Shown: in pieces, positions 34,790 to 42,615 of the stretch
Numbering within the stretch: the stretch's first letter is position 1
Layout: each line of letters starts with the position of its first letter
From: Streptomyces sp. NBRC 109706
GTDB lineage: Bacteria > Actinomycetota > Actinomycetes > Streptomycetales > Streptomycetaceae
DNA length: 64,000 nt
Direction: 5' to 3'
Assembly (NCBI RefSeq): GCF_000974485.1
Contig: NZ_BBOM01000012.1
Coordinates: forward strand, 124,001 to 188,000
Translations under genes and position numbers: made by a program
Notes under the pieces: model-generated
The model's database searches: none
The model's input: the letters and a program-made list of their open reading frames with translations, nothing else
Told to the model about the DNA's origin: nothing

Positions 34790-35667
34790 AGCTGCTCCTT
34801 CGCGAGTCTGGTCGCCGTTTCGACCACGGTGTCGGTGGCCTCGATCGGGGTCATATGGCCGATGCCGGGGAGGCGGACGAAGCCGTCGGGTCGGCTGAGG
34901 CGGGCGTGGATGCGATGGGCGTGCACGGCCGGGGTGAGACGGTCCGACTCACCCTGCAACAGGGCCACGGGGATGTCGAGTCGGCCGATCCGGTCGGCGA
35001 GGTCGAGTTCGGCGAGGACGGCGCCCCATTCGCCGCGTGCGTGGCGCGGGCAGGCCCTGGCCATCCGGGCGACCGCGTCGCACTGGGCGCGGGTCGCGGC
35101 GGGGCCCATGGTGATGTGGTGGATCAGCCGCCGGGAGAGGGCGGTGACCGGGCCGTAGCCGAGGGTGGTGCGCAGAAAGGCCCGTTGTCCCCTGCGGCGC
35201 CGGCGGCCGGGGCGCAGCGGGAGCACGGTGGACTCGTCGGCGAGCCGGTCCATGCCGGTGCTGCACAGCAGCGCGGCGGCGGCATGGGCGCGCAGTTCGG
35301 GGCGGTCGGCGGCCGCGACGATGGTCATGGCGCCCATGGAGTGGCCGACCAGCACGGCGCGCCGCCCCTCGTCCAGGGTGGCGGCGAGCACCGCGCAGAG
35401 GTCGTCGGCAAGCGCCTCGGGCGAGCAACTTCCGGGCGTGGCCGGGCTGTTGCCATGCCCGCGCTGGTCGTAGAGCACCACCCGGTGGCCGGTGGCGACC
35501 AGTGGCCGCAGCACCGGGTGCCAGAAGGTGGTGCGGCAGACCCAGCCGTGGACCAGCACCACGGTCGGGCCGTCCTCCGGCCCGTGGATCTCGGTGTACG
35601 GCCGGGCGCCCCCGGTGGAGACGACGGTCGGCCGGCGGACATCGGCCCGCCGGGAGAGTTCAGCCAT
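34786..35667 (-). CDS. Alpha/beta hydrolase (esterase/lipase-like)
   Basis: A 293-residue hydrolase. The oxyanion-hole strand VVLVHGWVCRTTFW is followed by YDQRGHGNS, the nucleophile elbow GHSMGAM (Ser in GxSxG, about 109) and the late acid and histidine (GESDRLTP and PGIGHMTPIE). No signal peptide is present, so it is cytosolic. It overlaps the monooxygenase stop by 8 bp and the SDR start by 4 bp. It probably cleaves the ester or lactone produced by the Baeyer-Villiger-like enzyme, the role assigned by operon context. Confidence 0.9.
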   Translation of the reverse strand: MAELSRRADVRRPTVVSTGGARPYTEIHGPEDGPTVVLVHGWVCRTTFWHPVLRPLVATGHRVVLYDQRGHGNSPATPGSCSPEALADDLCAVLAATLDEGRRAVLVGHSMGAMTIVAAADRPELRAHAAAALLCSTGMDRLADESTVLPLRPGRRRRRGQRAFLRTTLGYGPVTALSRRLIHHITMGPAATRAQCDAVARMARACPRHARGEWGAVLAELDLADRIGRLDIPVALLQGESDRLTPAVHAHRIHARLSRPDGFVRLPGIGHMTPIEATDTVVETATRLAKEQL

Positions 35668-37132
35668 GGCGCAGCACCTCGTACTCGTCGAGTCGGACGG
35701 ACCTGGTGACCCGGCGGAACTCGGCGGTGGTGCCGGGCCAGATGGTGGTGTTGCGACCGTTGGCGTCCAGGTACCAGCTGTCGCAGCCGCCGGTGTTCCA
35801 CACCGAACGGGAGAGCCGTCGCCGCAGACCGTCGGTCCAGGCGTCCACCGCCGCGCGGCGTGGCACCAGCGCGGCGCGTCCCGAGGCGCCGCTGCCGAGG
35901 GTTCCGAGCTTGGCGAGATAGTCGGCCATATAGGCGAGTTGGGCCTCGATGATCAGGATGATCGAGCTGTGGCCGAGGCCGGTGTTGGGGCCGACCAGGG
36001 TGAGGAGGTTGGGGAAGCCGGCGGTGGTGGTGCCGCGCAGCGCGGCCATCCCGTCGCGCCATTCCTCGGCCATGGTGATGCCGGCCGCGCCCGTGACCCG
36101 GTGGGCGATCGGCACGTCGGTGGCGCGGAAGCCGGTGCCGAAGATGACCGCGTCGGCCTCGAAGGACCGCCCGTCGCTCGCCACCAGGGTGCTGCCGCGC
36201 ACCTCGCGCAGCCCCGAGTCGATGAGCCGGACATGGGGCCTGGTCAGCGCGGGGTACCAGTCGTTGGAGAGCAGGATCCGCTTGCAGCCGATGCGGTAGT
36301 CGGGGGTCAGCCGGCGGCGCAGCTCGGGGTCGGCGACGGAACGCCGCAGATGGATCCTGGCCAGCCGTTCGGCGACGCGCATCCACTCCGGGTGCCTGGC
36401 GAAGGCGCCGACCACCAACTCGCGGCTGCCCCAGATGAGTTGTCGGCGGGCGGCGGCGGTGGCCGGCAGCCGCCGGTGCAACCCGCGCTCGACGGCGGCG
36501 ATCCGCCGGTCGCCCCGGGGCAGCACCCAGGGCGGGGTGCGTTGGAAGACGGCCAGCTCGTTGACCACCCGTTGGATCTCGGGCACGAACTGGATCGCGG
36601 AGGCGCCGGTGCCGACGACGGCGACCCGTTTGCCGCGCAGCGGGTAGTCGTGGTCCCAGCGCGCCGAGTGGAAGACCCGGCCGGGGAAGTCGTCCAGCCC
36701 GGGCACCTCGGGCAGTCGGGGGTCGGCGAGCGGTCCCGCGGCGGAGACGATGACATCGGCCTGGTAGGAGCCGGCGTCGGTCTCGATCGCCCAGCGCAGT
36801 TCGGCGCCGTCCCAACGTGCCTTCAGGACCTCGGTGTTCAGCCGCAGATGGGGGCGGAGCCGGAAGTCGTCGGCGACCCGTTCCAGATAGTCGCGGATAT
36901 GTGGCTGTCCCGAGAAGCTGCGCGGCCAGTCGGGGTTGGGGGCGAAGGAGAACGAGTAGAGGTGGGAGGGCACGTCGCAGGCGCACCCCGGATAGGTGTT
37001 GTCCCGCCAGGTGCCGCCGATCGAGCCGGCGCGTTCCAGCACCACGAAGTCCGTGATGCCCATGCGACGCAGCGTCACCGCCGCGCCGAGTCCGCCGAAT
37101 CCCGCCCCAATCACCGCGACGCGTACGCGCAT
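35660..37132 (-). CDS. Baeyer-Villiger-type flavin monooxygenase
   Basis: A 490-residue FAD/NADPH monooxygenase. The N-terminal FAD motif is GAGFGGLG (9-16). The Baeyer-Villiger fingerprint FxGxxxHxxxW is complete (F149, G151, H155, W159, then D160). The NADPH motif is VVGTGASAIQFVP (172-184), followed by an ATG-type FGTGF region. It should insert oxygen into a ketone to give an ester or lactone. ATG at 37132 is preceded by GGGAGGCGGAC; a longer start would run into the palindrome at 37158-37189. It is the first gene of the three-gene operon and divergent from merR. Confidence 0.93.
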   Translation of the reverse strand: MRVRVAVIGAGFGGLGAAVTLRRMGITDFVVLERAGSIGGTWRDNTYPGCACDVPSHLYSFSFAPNPDWPRSFSGQPHIRDYLERVADDFRLRPHLRLNTEVLKARWDGAELRWAIETDAGSYQADVIVSAAGPLADPRLPEVPGLDDFPGRVFHSARWDHDYPLRGKRVAVVGTGASAIQFVPEIQRVVNELAVFQRTPPWVLPRGDRRIAAVERGLHRRLPATAAARRQLIWGSRELVVGAFARHPEWMRVAERLARIHLRRSVADPELRRRLTPDYRIGCKRILLSNDWYPALTRPHVRLIDSGLREVRGSTLVASDGRSFEADAVIFGTGFRATDVPIAHRVTGAAGITMAEEWRDGMAALRGTTTAGFPNLLTLVGPNTGLGHSSIILIIEAQLAYMADYLAKLGTLGSGASGRAALVPRRAAVDAWTDGLRRRLSRSVWNTGGCDSWYLDANGRNTTIWPGTTAEFRRVTRSVRLDEYEVLRHG

Positions 37133-37157
37133 GTCCGTCCGCCTCCCGCCAGCCGAC

Positions 37158-37189
37158 GTCAATGTGCCAGTAATCACTGGCACATTGAC
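37158..37189. promoter_or_regulatory. Perfect 14-bp inverted repeat between monooxygenase and merR
   Basis: Arms 37158-37171 and 37176-37189 are exact reverse complements separated by AATC, with core TGCCAGT-AATC-ACTGGCA. It lies 26 bp upstream of the monooxygenase start and 68 bp upstream of merR. A TTGACA hexamer at 37185-37190 could be a -35 element for the merR direction. Function as an operator shared by the two divergent units is very likely; which protein binds is not known. Confidence 0.82.
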
Positions 37190-37256
37190 AGCCTAGGGCG
37201 GAGCGGTACCGACCGGTAGGGGGTGTGCACGGTCGGGTACTCCTACACTGCCTCGG

Positions 37257-38042
37257 GTGGACGCACGTCAGGCTCAGCGGGAGGAGCCCACCGGGGAGTA
37301 CCGGGCGGCGGAGTTGGCCGCCGCCGCCGGCATCACCCCACGCACCCTGCGCTTCTACCGGGAGCGCCGGCTGCTGCCGCCACCCCGGCGCGAGGGGCGG
37401 ATCGCCTGGTTCGACGAGCGGCATCTGGAGCGGCTGCGCACCATCTCCGCGCTGCTGGCCCGCGGCCACACCCTGGGCGGGATCGCCGAGCTGCTGACCG
37501 CCTTCGCGTCCGGCCAGGACGCCGAGCGGACGGCCGAACTACTGGGCCTGACCGAGGCGTTGCCGTGGGCGGAGGAGGAGCCGGTGCGGCTGACCGCGCG
37601 CGAGCTGGCCGACCACTACCGGGGCGAGACGGATCCGGAAAACCTGCGGCTGGCGATGGAGATCGGCTATCTGCGGCCGGCCGGGGAGACCGTGATCCAT
37701 GTCAGCCGCGATCTGCTGGAGGCCTCGTCCGCCCTGGTGCGGGAGGGCATCCCGTTGGCCACGCTGCTCCAGGCCGGACGTCAACTCCGCGCCCACGCCG
37801 ACGCGTTGGCGTCCGTGTTCACCGAGGTCCTGCGGCAGCGGGTGCTCCCCGAGGTGCTCGCGCCCGAGGGCGGCGAACGGGCGGAGCCCGCCTCGGCCGA
37901 GGACATCGAGCGGCTGACGGAGGCCCTGGGACGGCTCCGCCCGCTGGCCAAGAAGGCGGTGTACGCGGAGGTCTCGCTGGCCCTGGACCGGCGACTGCGC
38001 GCGGCCCTGGAGGCGGGCACCGCCCCGGACGAACCGGCCTGA
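37257..38042 (+). CDS. MerR-family regulator
   Basis: A 261-residue regulator. The MerR winged helix is at about 14-80 (YRAAELAAAAGITPRTLRFYRERRLLPPP, then EGRIAWFDERHLERLRTI). The rest (90-255) is a helical effector domain without the cysteine set of metal sensors, so an organic ligand is likely. A TACACT hexamer at 37244-37249 ends 7 bp before the GTG, which would place the transcription start at or next to the start codon (leaderless). It is divergent from the monooxygenase operon and is the obvious candidate regulator. Confidence 0.9.
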   Translation: MDARQAQREEPTGEYRAAELAAAAGITPRTLRFYRERRLLPPPRREGRIAWFDERHLERLRTISALLARGHTLGGIAELLTAFASGQDAERTAELLGLTEALPWAEEEPVRLTARELADHYRGETDPENLRLAMEIGYLRPAGETVIHVSRDLLEASSALVREGIPLATLLQAGRQLRAHADALASVFTEVLRQRVLPEVLAPEGGERAEPASAEDIERLTEALGRLRPLAKKAVYAEVSLALDRRLRAALEAGTAPDEPA

Positions 38043-38045
38043 GCC

Positions 38046-38666
38046 TCAGTCCGTCGACTCCTCCGACATGGACATCAGCCCGCGCATGCCCTGCCGCAGC
38101 ACCGCCTCGTCCACCCCGCCCGCCTCGTCGGCCCCGCCGAAGAGCGCCCGCTGCAGCAGGAAGCCCTGGGCGCTGGCGGCCAGATAACGAGCCACATGCG
38201 CCGGCTCCAGATCCGCCCGCATCCGTCCCTGCCGCTGGTAGACGGTCACGATCCTGGCCCAGTACCCGAGCAGCGCGTTGAACCCCTCCGAGAGGATGGC
38301 GTGCAGATCGGGGTTGCGCAGGGTCTCCGCCCACACCTGGATGACCAGGGCGGGCGAGGCGGTCAGCCGGGTGCCGGCCCGGTGCACCCCCTGGAGCACC
38401 AGCACATCGGGCGGCGGCGGATCGTCCGAGTCGGCCGACTCCTGGAAGCTCTCCCGGACGGCGGACAGCACATCCTGGGCCAGGGCGAGGATCATCGCGT
38501 CCTTGCTCGGGAAGTACCGGTACACCGCGCCGGCGGAGAGGCCGACCTCGCGGAGGATGTCCTGCATCGAGGTGCCGTGAAATCCGTCACGGGAGAAGCA
38601 GCGCGCGGCGCCCTCCAGGATCTGCCGACGTCGTGCGGCCAGGTGTTCCGGTGATACGCGCGCCAT
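38046..38666 (-). CDS. TetR-family regulator
   Basis: A 206-residue repressor. The HTH is RRRQILEGAARCFSRDGFHGTSMQDILREVGLSAGAVYRYF (about 12-52) followed by SKDAMILALAQD. The ligand domain has a PPPPDVLVLQGV linker and C-terminal helices. It is divergent from an ABC-2-like permease gene with CGAACG motifs between them, so it probably represses that gene and itself. Only 3 bp separate its stop from the merR stop (convergent). Confidence 0.9.
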   Translation of the reverse strand: MARVSPEHLAARRRQILEGAARCFSRDGFHGTSMQDILREVGLSAGAVYRYFPSKDAMILALAQDVLSAVRESFQESADSDDPPPPDVLVLQGVHRAGTRLTASPALVIQVWAETLRNPDLHAILSEGFNALLGYWARIVTVYQRQGRMRADLEPAHVARYLAASAQGFLLQRALFGGADEAGGVDEAVLRQGMRGLMSMSEESTD

Positions 38667-38681
38667 GTCCGCACCCTAAAG

Positions 38682-38747
38682 CGAACGTTCGTTCTTGACA
38701 ACCGCACGGGTCGGGGCGCACCGTGATGCGGGGGAAAACGAACGATC
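38682..38747. promoter_or_regulatory. Probable TetR operator region
   Basis: The palindrome CGAACGTTCG lies at 38682-38691 and a related half-site AACGAACGATC at 38737-38747. Both lie between the divergent TetR gene (start 38666) and permease gene (start 38829). A TTGACA hexamer (38695-38700) adjoins the first site and could be a -35 box for the permease, so binding would block it. Confidence 0.6.
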
Positions 38748-38828
38748 CTTCTCCCTCCCGTGGTCGACTCCCAGCCCCCGTCGGTGCGTTCGCGCCGACC
38801 GTGCGCACTCACCCTCTGGAGGCCCGTC

Positions 38829-39896
38829 GTGAGCACGCAGCGACAGCCCACTTCCGCGACTCCCACCCCCGAGGCCGGGGCCGGGAGCCCGCCCGCGCGG
38901 TCGGGACCGCCGCTGCCGCCGGCGCGGGCCCTGATCGCCGTGATCGTGGCCGTTCCGCTGCTGATCGGCCTGGTCCTGTGGGCCTTCGCCTGGCCGGCGG
39001 CCAGGACCGCCCCCCATGACCTGCCGGTCGGCGTCGCCGGACCCGCGTCGGTGACCGAGCGGGCGGCGGACGGTCTCGCCGCCCAGGGCGACGCCTTCGA
39101 GGTGCACCGTTACGCGGACCAGGCGGACGCGCGGCGGGCCATCGAGAACCGCGAGATCTACGGGGCGTTCGTCTTCGACGAGAACGGCGCCCCCGAGGTG
39201 CTGACCGCGAGCGCCGGCGGCGGCTCGGTGGCCCAACTGCTCGTGGAGGCGGCGCAACGGCAGGCGCCCGACGGCGTCGGCGTCACCGTCACCGATGTGG
39301 TTCCGGCGCCGGACGCCGACCCCAGGGGCGCGGCCTTCGGCGCCAGCCTGCTGCCACTGGTGATGGCCGGACTCGCCACCGGCGTGCTGATCACGGTCAC
39401 CGGGCTGCGCGGCGGCCGGGCGCTCGCCGGGCTGCTCGGCGGCGCGGCACTGGCGGGGATCATCGCGGCCCTGCTCTCGCACAGCTGGCTCGGGGTGCTG
39501 GCCGGCGACTGGTGGGCGGTGGCCGGAACGCTGGGCCTGCTGGTGCTGGCCGGCGGGGCGACGGTCGCGGGGTTCGCGGCGCTGCTGGGCCGGCCCGGTA
39601 TCGGGGTGGGCGCACTGCTGTTGATGCTGCTGGGCAACCCCTGGTCGGGGGCGTCCTCGGCGCCCGAGATGCTGCCGGCGCCGGCGAACCTGCTGGGCCA
39701 GTGGCTCCCCACCGGCGCCGGCTCCAGCCTGCTGCGCTCGGTCGCCTTCTTCGACGGCGGCGGGGGCGGCTTCCCCCTCGCGGTCCTGCTCGGCTGGGTG
39801 CTGCTCGGCGCGGCGGCCGTCCTGATCGGCGGCCGACTGACCGCTGGCCGCTCGGCCACGACGGCGGCCGGTGCGCTGGCGCGCTGGCGGCCGTAG
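38829..39896 (+). CDS. ABC-2/YhgE-like membrane protein
   Basis: A 355-residue protein with one hydrophobic segment near residues 33-55, an extracytoplasmic domain of about 120 residues and five or six further spans. Its layout (TM, soluble domain with FVFDENGAPEVLTASAGG, TM bundle) resembles ABC-2-type permeases and the YhgE/Pip group. No ATPase gene is adjacent. GTG at 38829 has GGAGG about 8 nt upstream; the earlier ATG-like start at 38760 is less supported. A role in efflux, induced by the ligand of the divergent TetR, is an inference. Confidence 0.78.
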   Translation: MSTQRQPTSATPTPEAGAGSPPARSGPPLPPARALIAVIVAVPLLIGLVLWAFAWPAARTAPHDLPVGVAGPASVTERAADGLAAQGDAFEVHRYADQADARRAIENREIYGAFVFDENGAPEVLTASAGGGSVAQLLVEAAQRQAPDGVGVTVTDVVPAPDADPRGAAFGASLLPLVMAGLATGVLITVTGLRGGRALAGLLGGAALAGIIAALLSHSWLGVLAGDWWAVAGTLGLLVLAGGATVAGFAALLGRPGIGVGALLLMLLGNPWSGASSAPEMLPAPANLLGQWLPTGAGSSLLRSVAFFDGGGGGFPLAVLLGWVLLGAAAVLIGGRLTAGRSATTAAGALARWRP

Positions 39897-40236
39897 ACAC
39901 CGCGGTGCCGCCCCGCGCGGCAGCGCGGCCGGCCGAGCAAGAACCGATAAGCCCACGGCCGCAGCGCCCGGCAACGACCACGACCACGACCCACCGAACC
40001 GCACCGTGCTGACCACCGCTTGGCCAGGCCCACAACGGCCAGCTCCAACAACCGCTGGCGCGCTCGTAGCGCCAGACACCGCGATCCCGCCCCCCGCGGC
40101 AACACGGCCGCCCCCGGCCGGCAGGCCGAAGTGGCACCCGCACGACCGGCCGCCCGCCGGCGAGGCCACAGCGGCTCGCGGCGGCAGATACCGCGATGCC
40201 GCCCGTGCGACCGGTCGGCTGCCCGCCCGGCGAGGG
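39871..40236. repeat. Intergenic region with imperfect dispersed repeats
   Basis: There is no convincing gene from 39897 to 40236. Three related blocks contain AGACACCGCG followed by a CCGCC-rich run, beginning near 39895, 40074 and 40186 (the last as AGATACCGCG). The first two are also preceded by a shared GCTGGCGCGCT segment (about 39873 and 40052). Spacing is 179 and 112 bp. The first copy starts inside the 3' end of the permease gene. No transposase or terminal repeat was seen. Confidence 0.6.
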
Positions 40237-40731
40237 CTACAGCGGTTTGCTGTAGCAGCGGCTGCTGGGTTCGTGGCGGTAGACGCCGAAGTGCCGCTCG
40301 CGCGGGAGCATCAGATAGCCGCTGGAGGCGTAGAGGTTCATCGCCTCGGGCTGGGCGATGCCGGTCTCCAGCACCATCCTGGTCCGGCCGGCCGCTCGCG
40401 CGTCCTCCTCAAGACGGCCGAGGATCAGCCGAGCCAGGCCGAGCCCTCTGGCCTCCGGCACCACATACATCCGCTTGATCTCGGCGTCCCCGTCGAGGTA
40501 CCCCTCCTCGCCGGCCCGCTGGGCGCGCCAGCCGCCGGTGGCGACGGGGCGGCCCAGCGGGTCGTAGGCGAGCAGGTACACCCCGTGCGGCGGTTCGAAC
40601 ATCTCGGGCGCCAGCGGGGTGATGTCGCCGTCGCTGTCGTAGCGCTCCGCGTACTCCGCCTGCACCGCGTCGTTGAGCTTGCGGGCATCGGGATGATCAA
40701 AGCGGGTCACGACCAGGTCCATGGTGCTCAT
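40237..40731 (-). CDS. GNAT-family N-acetyltransferase
   Basis: A 164-residue acyl-CoA-dependent acetyltransferase. The acetyl-CoA loop is VVPEARGLGLARLILGRLEEDARAAG (about 94-119), where the consensus R/QxxGxG/A appears as ARGLGLA. It is preceded by IKRMYV (strand beta4) and followed by LETGIAQPEAMNLYASSGY, the typical C-terminal lobe. The substrate is unknown. It is divergent from another GNAT gene over about 60 bp. Confidence 0.9.
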   Translation of the reverse strand: MSTMDLVVTRFDHPDARKLNDAVQAEYAERYDSDGDITPLAPEMFEPPHGVYLLAYDPLGRPVATGGWRAQRAGEEGYLDGDAEIKRMYVVPEARGLGLARLILGRLEEDARAAGRTRMVLETGIAQPEAMNLYASSGYLMLPRERHFGVYRHEPSSRCYSKPL

Positions 40732-40790
40732 CGTACGAAATGCGGAGAGGGCGCGGTATGCGCCGGCCGGCCGTCCCCTACCATCCAGCC

Positions 40791-41195
40791 ATGTCGATCT
40801 CCTATGGCTGGCGTGCCCCCTTCCGCAGCGTCGAGGCCGAGGCCCTGCACGCCGAGGGGTTCGGGCACGAGCCCGGTGACGAGGACTGGTGGGGGCGGCT
40901 CAACGCCCACAGTCTGGGGTGGGTCTGCGCCCGCAGGGAGCGGGACGGGGCGCTGGTCGGCCTGGTCAACGTGGCCTGGGACGGCGCCGCGCACGCGTTT
41001 CTGCTGGACACGGTCGTGGCCGAGGCGGAACGTTCGCACGGGGTGGGCCGGGAGTTGGTGCGGCACGCCGTCGAGGGGGCGCGGGCGGCCGGCTGCGACT
41101 GGCTGCATGTCGACTACGAACCGCATCTCGCCGGCTTCTACGCCCGCACCCCCGGGCTGCGCCCCACCCAGGCGGGGCTCGTCCCACTCCGCTGA
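40791..41195 (+). CDS. GNAT-family N-acetyltransferase
   Basis: A 134-residue acetyltransferase. It has strand beta4 with AHAFLLDTVVAE, the CoA loop RSHGVGRELVRHAVEGARAAG (about 82-102) and the C-terminal HVDYEPHLAGFYARTPGLRPTQAGL. ATG at 40791 is chosen since the domain starts immediately; an upstream in-frame start at 40740 adds an Arg-rich leader. No specific substrate can be assigned. Confidence 0.88.
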   Translation: MSISYGWRAPFRSVEAEALHAEGFGHEPGDEDWWGRLNAHSLGWVCARRERDGALVGLVNVAWDGAAHAFLLDTVVAEAERSHGVGRELVRHAVEGARAAGCDWLHVDYEPHLAGFYARTPGLRPTQAGLVPLR

Positions 41196-41336
41196 CCCGG
41201 CCGCTGTGCCATCGCGGTGGGATATGGCCGCCATTCAGAGGGCGAATGACCGAGGCGGCCGAACGAGCCCCCGTGTTCGCATGGCTCGCAGCCCGGCGCG
41301 CTGACCGGGAGTGCGAGGGAGCGGAAGGCGGTTGGT

Positions 41337-42020
41337 GTGGTGACAGCCACCCGGCGGGTCGTGGTCATCGGCGGTACCAGCGGAATCGGTGCGGCGGTGG
41401 CCGAGCGGTTCTCGCGGATGGGCGCCGAGGTCACGGTGGCCGGTCTTGATGCCCAAGCACCGGCCGTTGAGCTGGATGTGACACAGGCCGACCAGGTTGA
41501 GGCGTTCTTCGCTCGCTTCGATTCGTTGGATGTCCTGATCAATGCCGCCGGCGTACTCCGCCGGGACGAGGAGCACCGGCCCGAGGTCTTCGAGCAGGTA
41601 CTGGCGGTCAACCTCACCGGCACCATGCGCAGTTGTGTCGCCGCCCGTTCGGCACTGGTCGCGGCCGGCGGCTGTGTGGTCAACGTGGCCTCGATGCTGA
41701 GCTTCTTCGGCGGGCCCAGGGTGCCCGGCTACTCGGCCAGCAAGGGCGGCGTCGTCCAGCTCACCAAGGCGCTCGCCGTGGCCTGGGCCGGGGACGGGGT
41801 CCGGGTGAACGCCGTGGCGCCTGGGTGGATCAGAACGCGGCTGACCAGCGAACTCCAGGAACAGAGCCGGGCGGCGGACCAGATCATCTCCCGCACCCCC
41901 ATGCGCCGCTGGGGGGAGGCATCGGACGTGGCGGGCGCGGTGGCGTTTCTCGCCGGACCCGACGCCGGCTTTGTCACCGGTGCGGTGCTGCCGGTGGACG
42001 GCGGCTATCTGGCCAGCTGA
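41337..42020 (+). CDS. Short-chain dehydrogenase
   Basis: A 227-residue classical SDR. It has VVVIGGTSGIGAAVAERF (cofactor loop, about 7-24), LINAAGV, the active-site Ser in NVASMLSFFG and YSASKGG (YxxxK, near 139-145), and the C-terminal FVTGAVLPVDGGYLAS. Sugar-acid and hydroxyketone dehydrogenases share this layout. Tandem GTG codons lie at 41337 and 41340. It is the first gene of an SDR-cupin-LysR unit, with 55 bp to the cupin gene, and probably oxidises the substrate or product of the cupin enzyme. Confidence 0.9.
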   Translation: MVTATRRVVVIGGTSGIGAAVAERFSRMGAEVTVAGLDAQAPAVELDVTQADQVEAFFARFDSLDVLINAAGVLRRDEEHRPEVFEQVLAVNLTGTMRSCVAARSALVAAGGCVVNVASMLSFFGGPRVPGYSASKGGVVQLTKALAVAWAGDGVRVNAVAPGWIRTRLTSELQEQSRAADQIISRTPMRRWGEASDVAGAVAFLAGPDAGFVTGAVLPVDGGYLAS

Positions 42021-42075
42021 CCACCCCGTGGCGCGACCCGGCGGAACCAGGCAACCGACCCCGAAGGAGACCACC

Positions 42076-42558
42076 GTGATCCCCATCTCCACCGACTACC
42101 CCGAGGAGATCGCCGTTCCGGCACAGCCGGAGGACGATCGCGTCTGGGTACCCCAGGCACCCAATGTCTGGTTTCGACCGCTGATGTTTAACACCGTGAC
42201 CGGACAGTGGTGCAACCTGCTCAAGGTCACCGCGTCCGGGATCGTCTCCCGACATCGCCACCCCGGCGCGGTCTTCGGCTATGTGATCGAGGGCCGCTGG
42301 CACTACTACGAACACGAGTGGATCGCGGAGCGTGGCAGTTTCGTCTATGAGCCGCCCGGTGAGATCCACACCCTTGCCGTCCCCCCCGATTGCGACTATA
42401 TGATCACGCTGTTCAACATAACGGGCGCAATGGTCTATGTGGACGAAGAGGGTCGACAGACGGGGTACGAGGACACCTTCACCAAGATCGACATGTGTCG
42501 GGCCCACTACGAGCGGGTGGGGCTCGGCCGCGACTACGTGGACCGGTTCATCCGCTGA
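42076..42558 (+). CDS. Cupin dioxygenase, 2,4'-dihydroxyacetophenone dioxygenase-like
   Basis: A 160-residue single-domain cupin closely resembling 2,4'-dihydroxyacetophenone dioxygenase (DAD), which uses iron and O2 to cleave that ketol to 4-hydroxybenzoate and formate. Family features are WVPQAPNVWFRPLMFN, the metal motif SRHRHPG (His60, His62), YVIEGRWHYYEHEW, GSFVYEPPGEIHTL (Glu/His98) and the C-terminal KIDMCRAHYERVGLG. GTG at 42076 has AAGGAGA 6 nt upstream. Whether the substrate is the same ketol is not proven; homologues are widespread and mostly uncharacterised. Confidence 0.88.
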   Translation: MIPISTDYPEEIAVPAQPEDDRVWVPQAPNVWFRPLMFNTVTGQWCNLLKVTASGIVSRHRHPGAVFGYVIEGRWHYYEHEWIAERGSFVYEPPGEIHTLAVPPDCDYMITLFNITGAMVYVDEEGRQTGYEDTFTKIDMCRAHYERVGLGRDYVDRFIR

Positions 42559-42615
42559 GGCGGCCGGCCGAGGCGGGAACGGAACCGTCCGCGCACAGGG
42601 AAACAGGGGGTCGGC

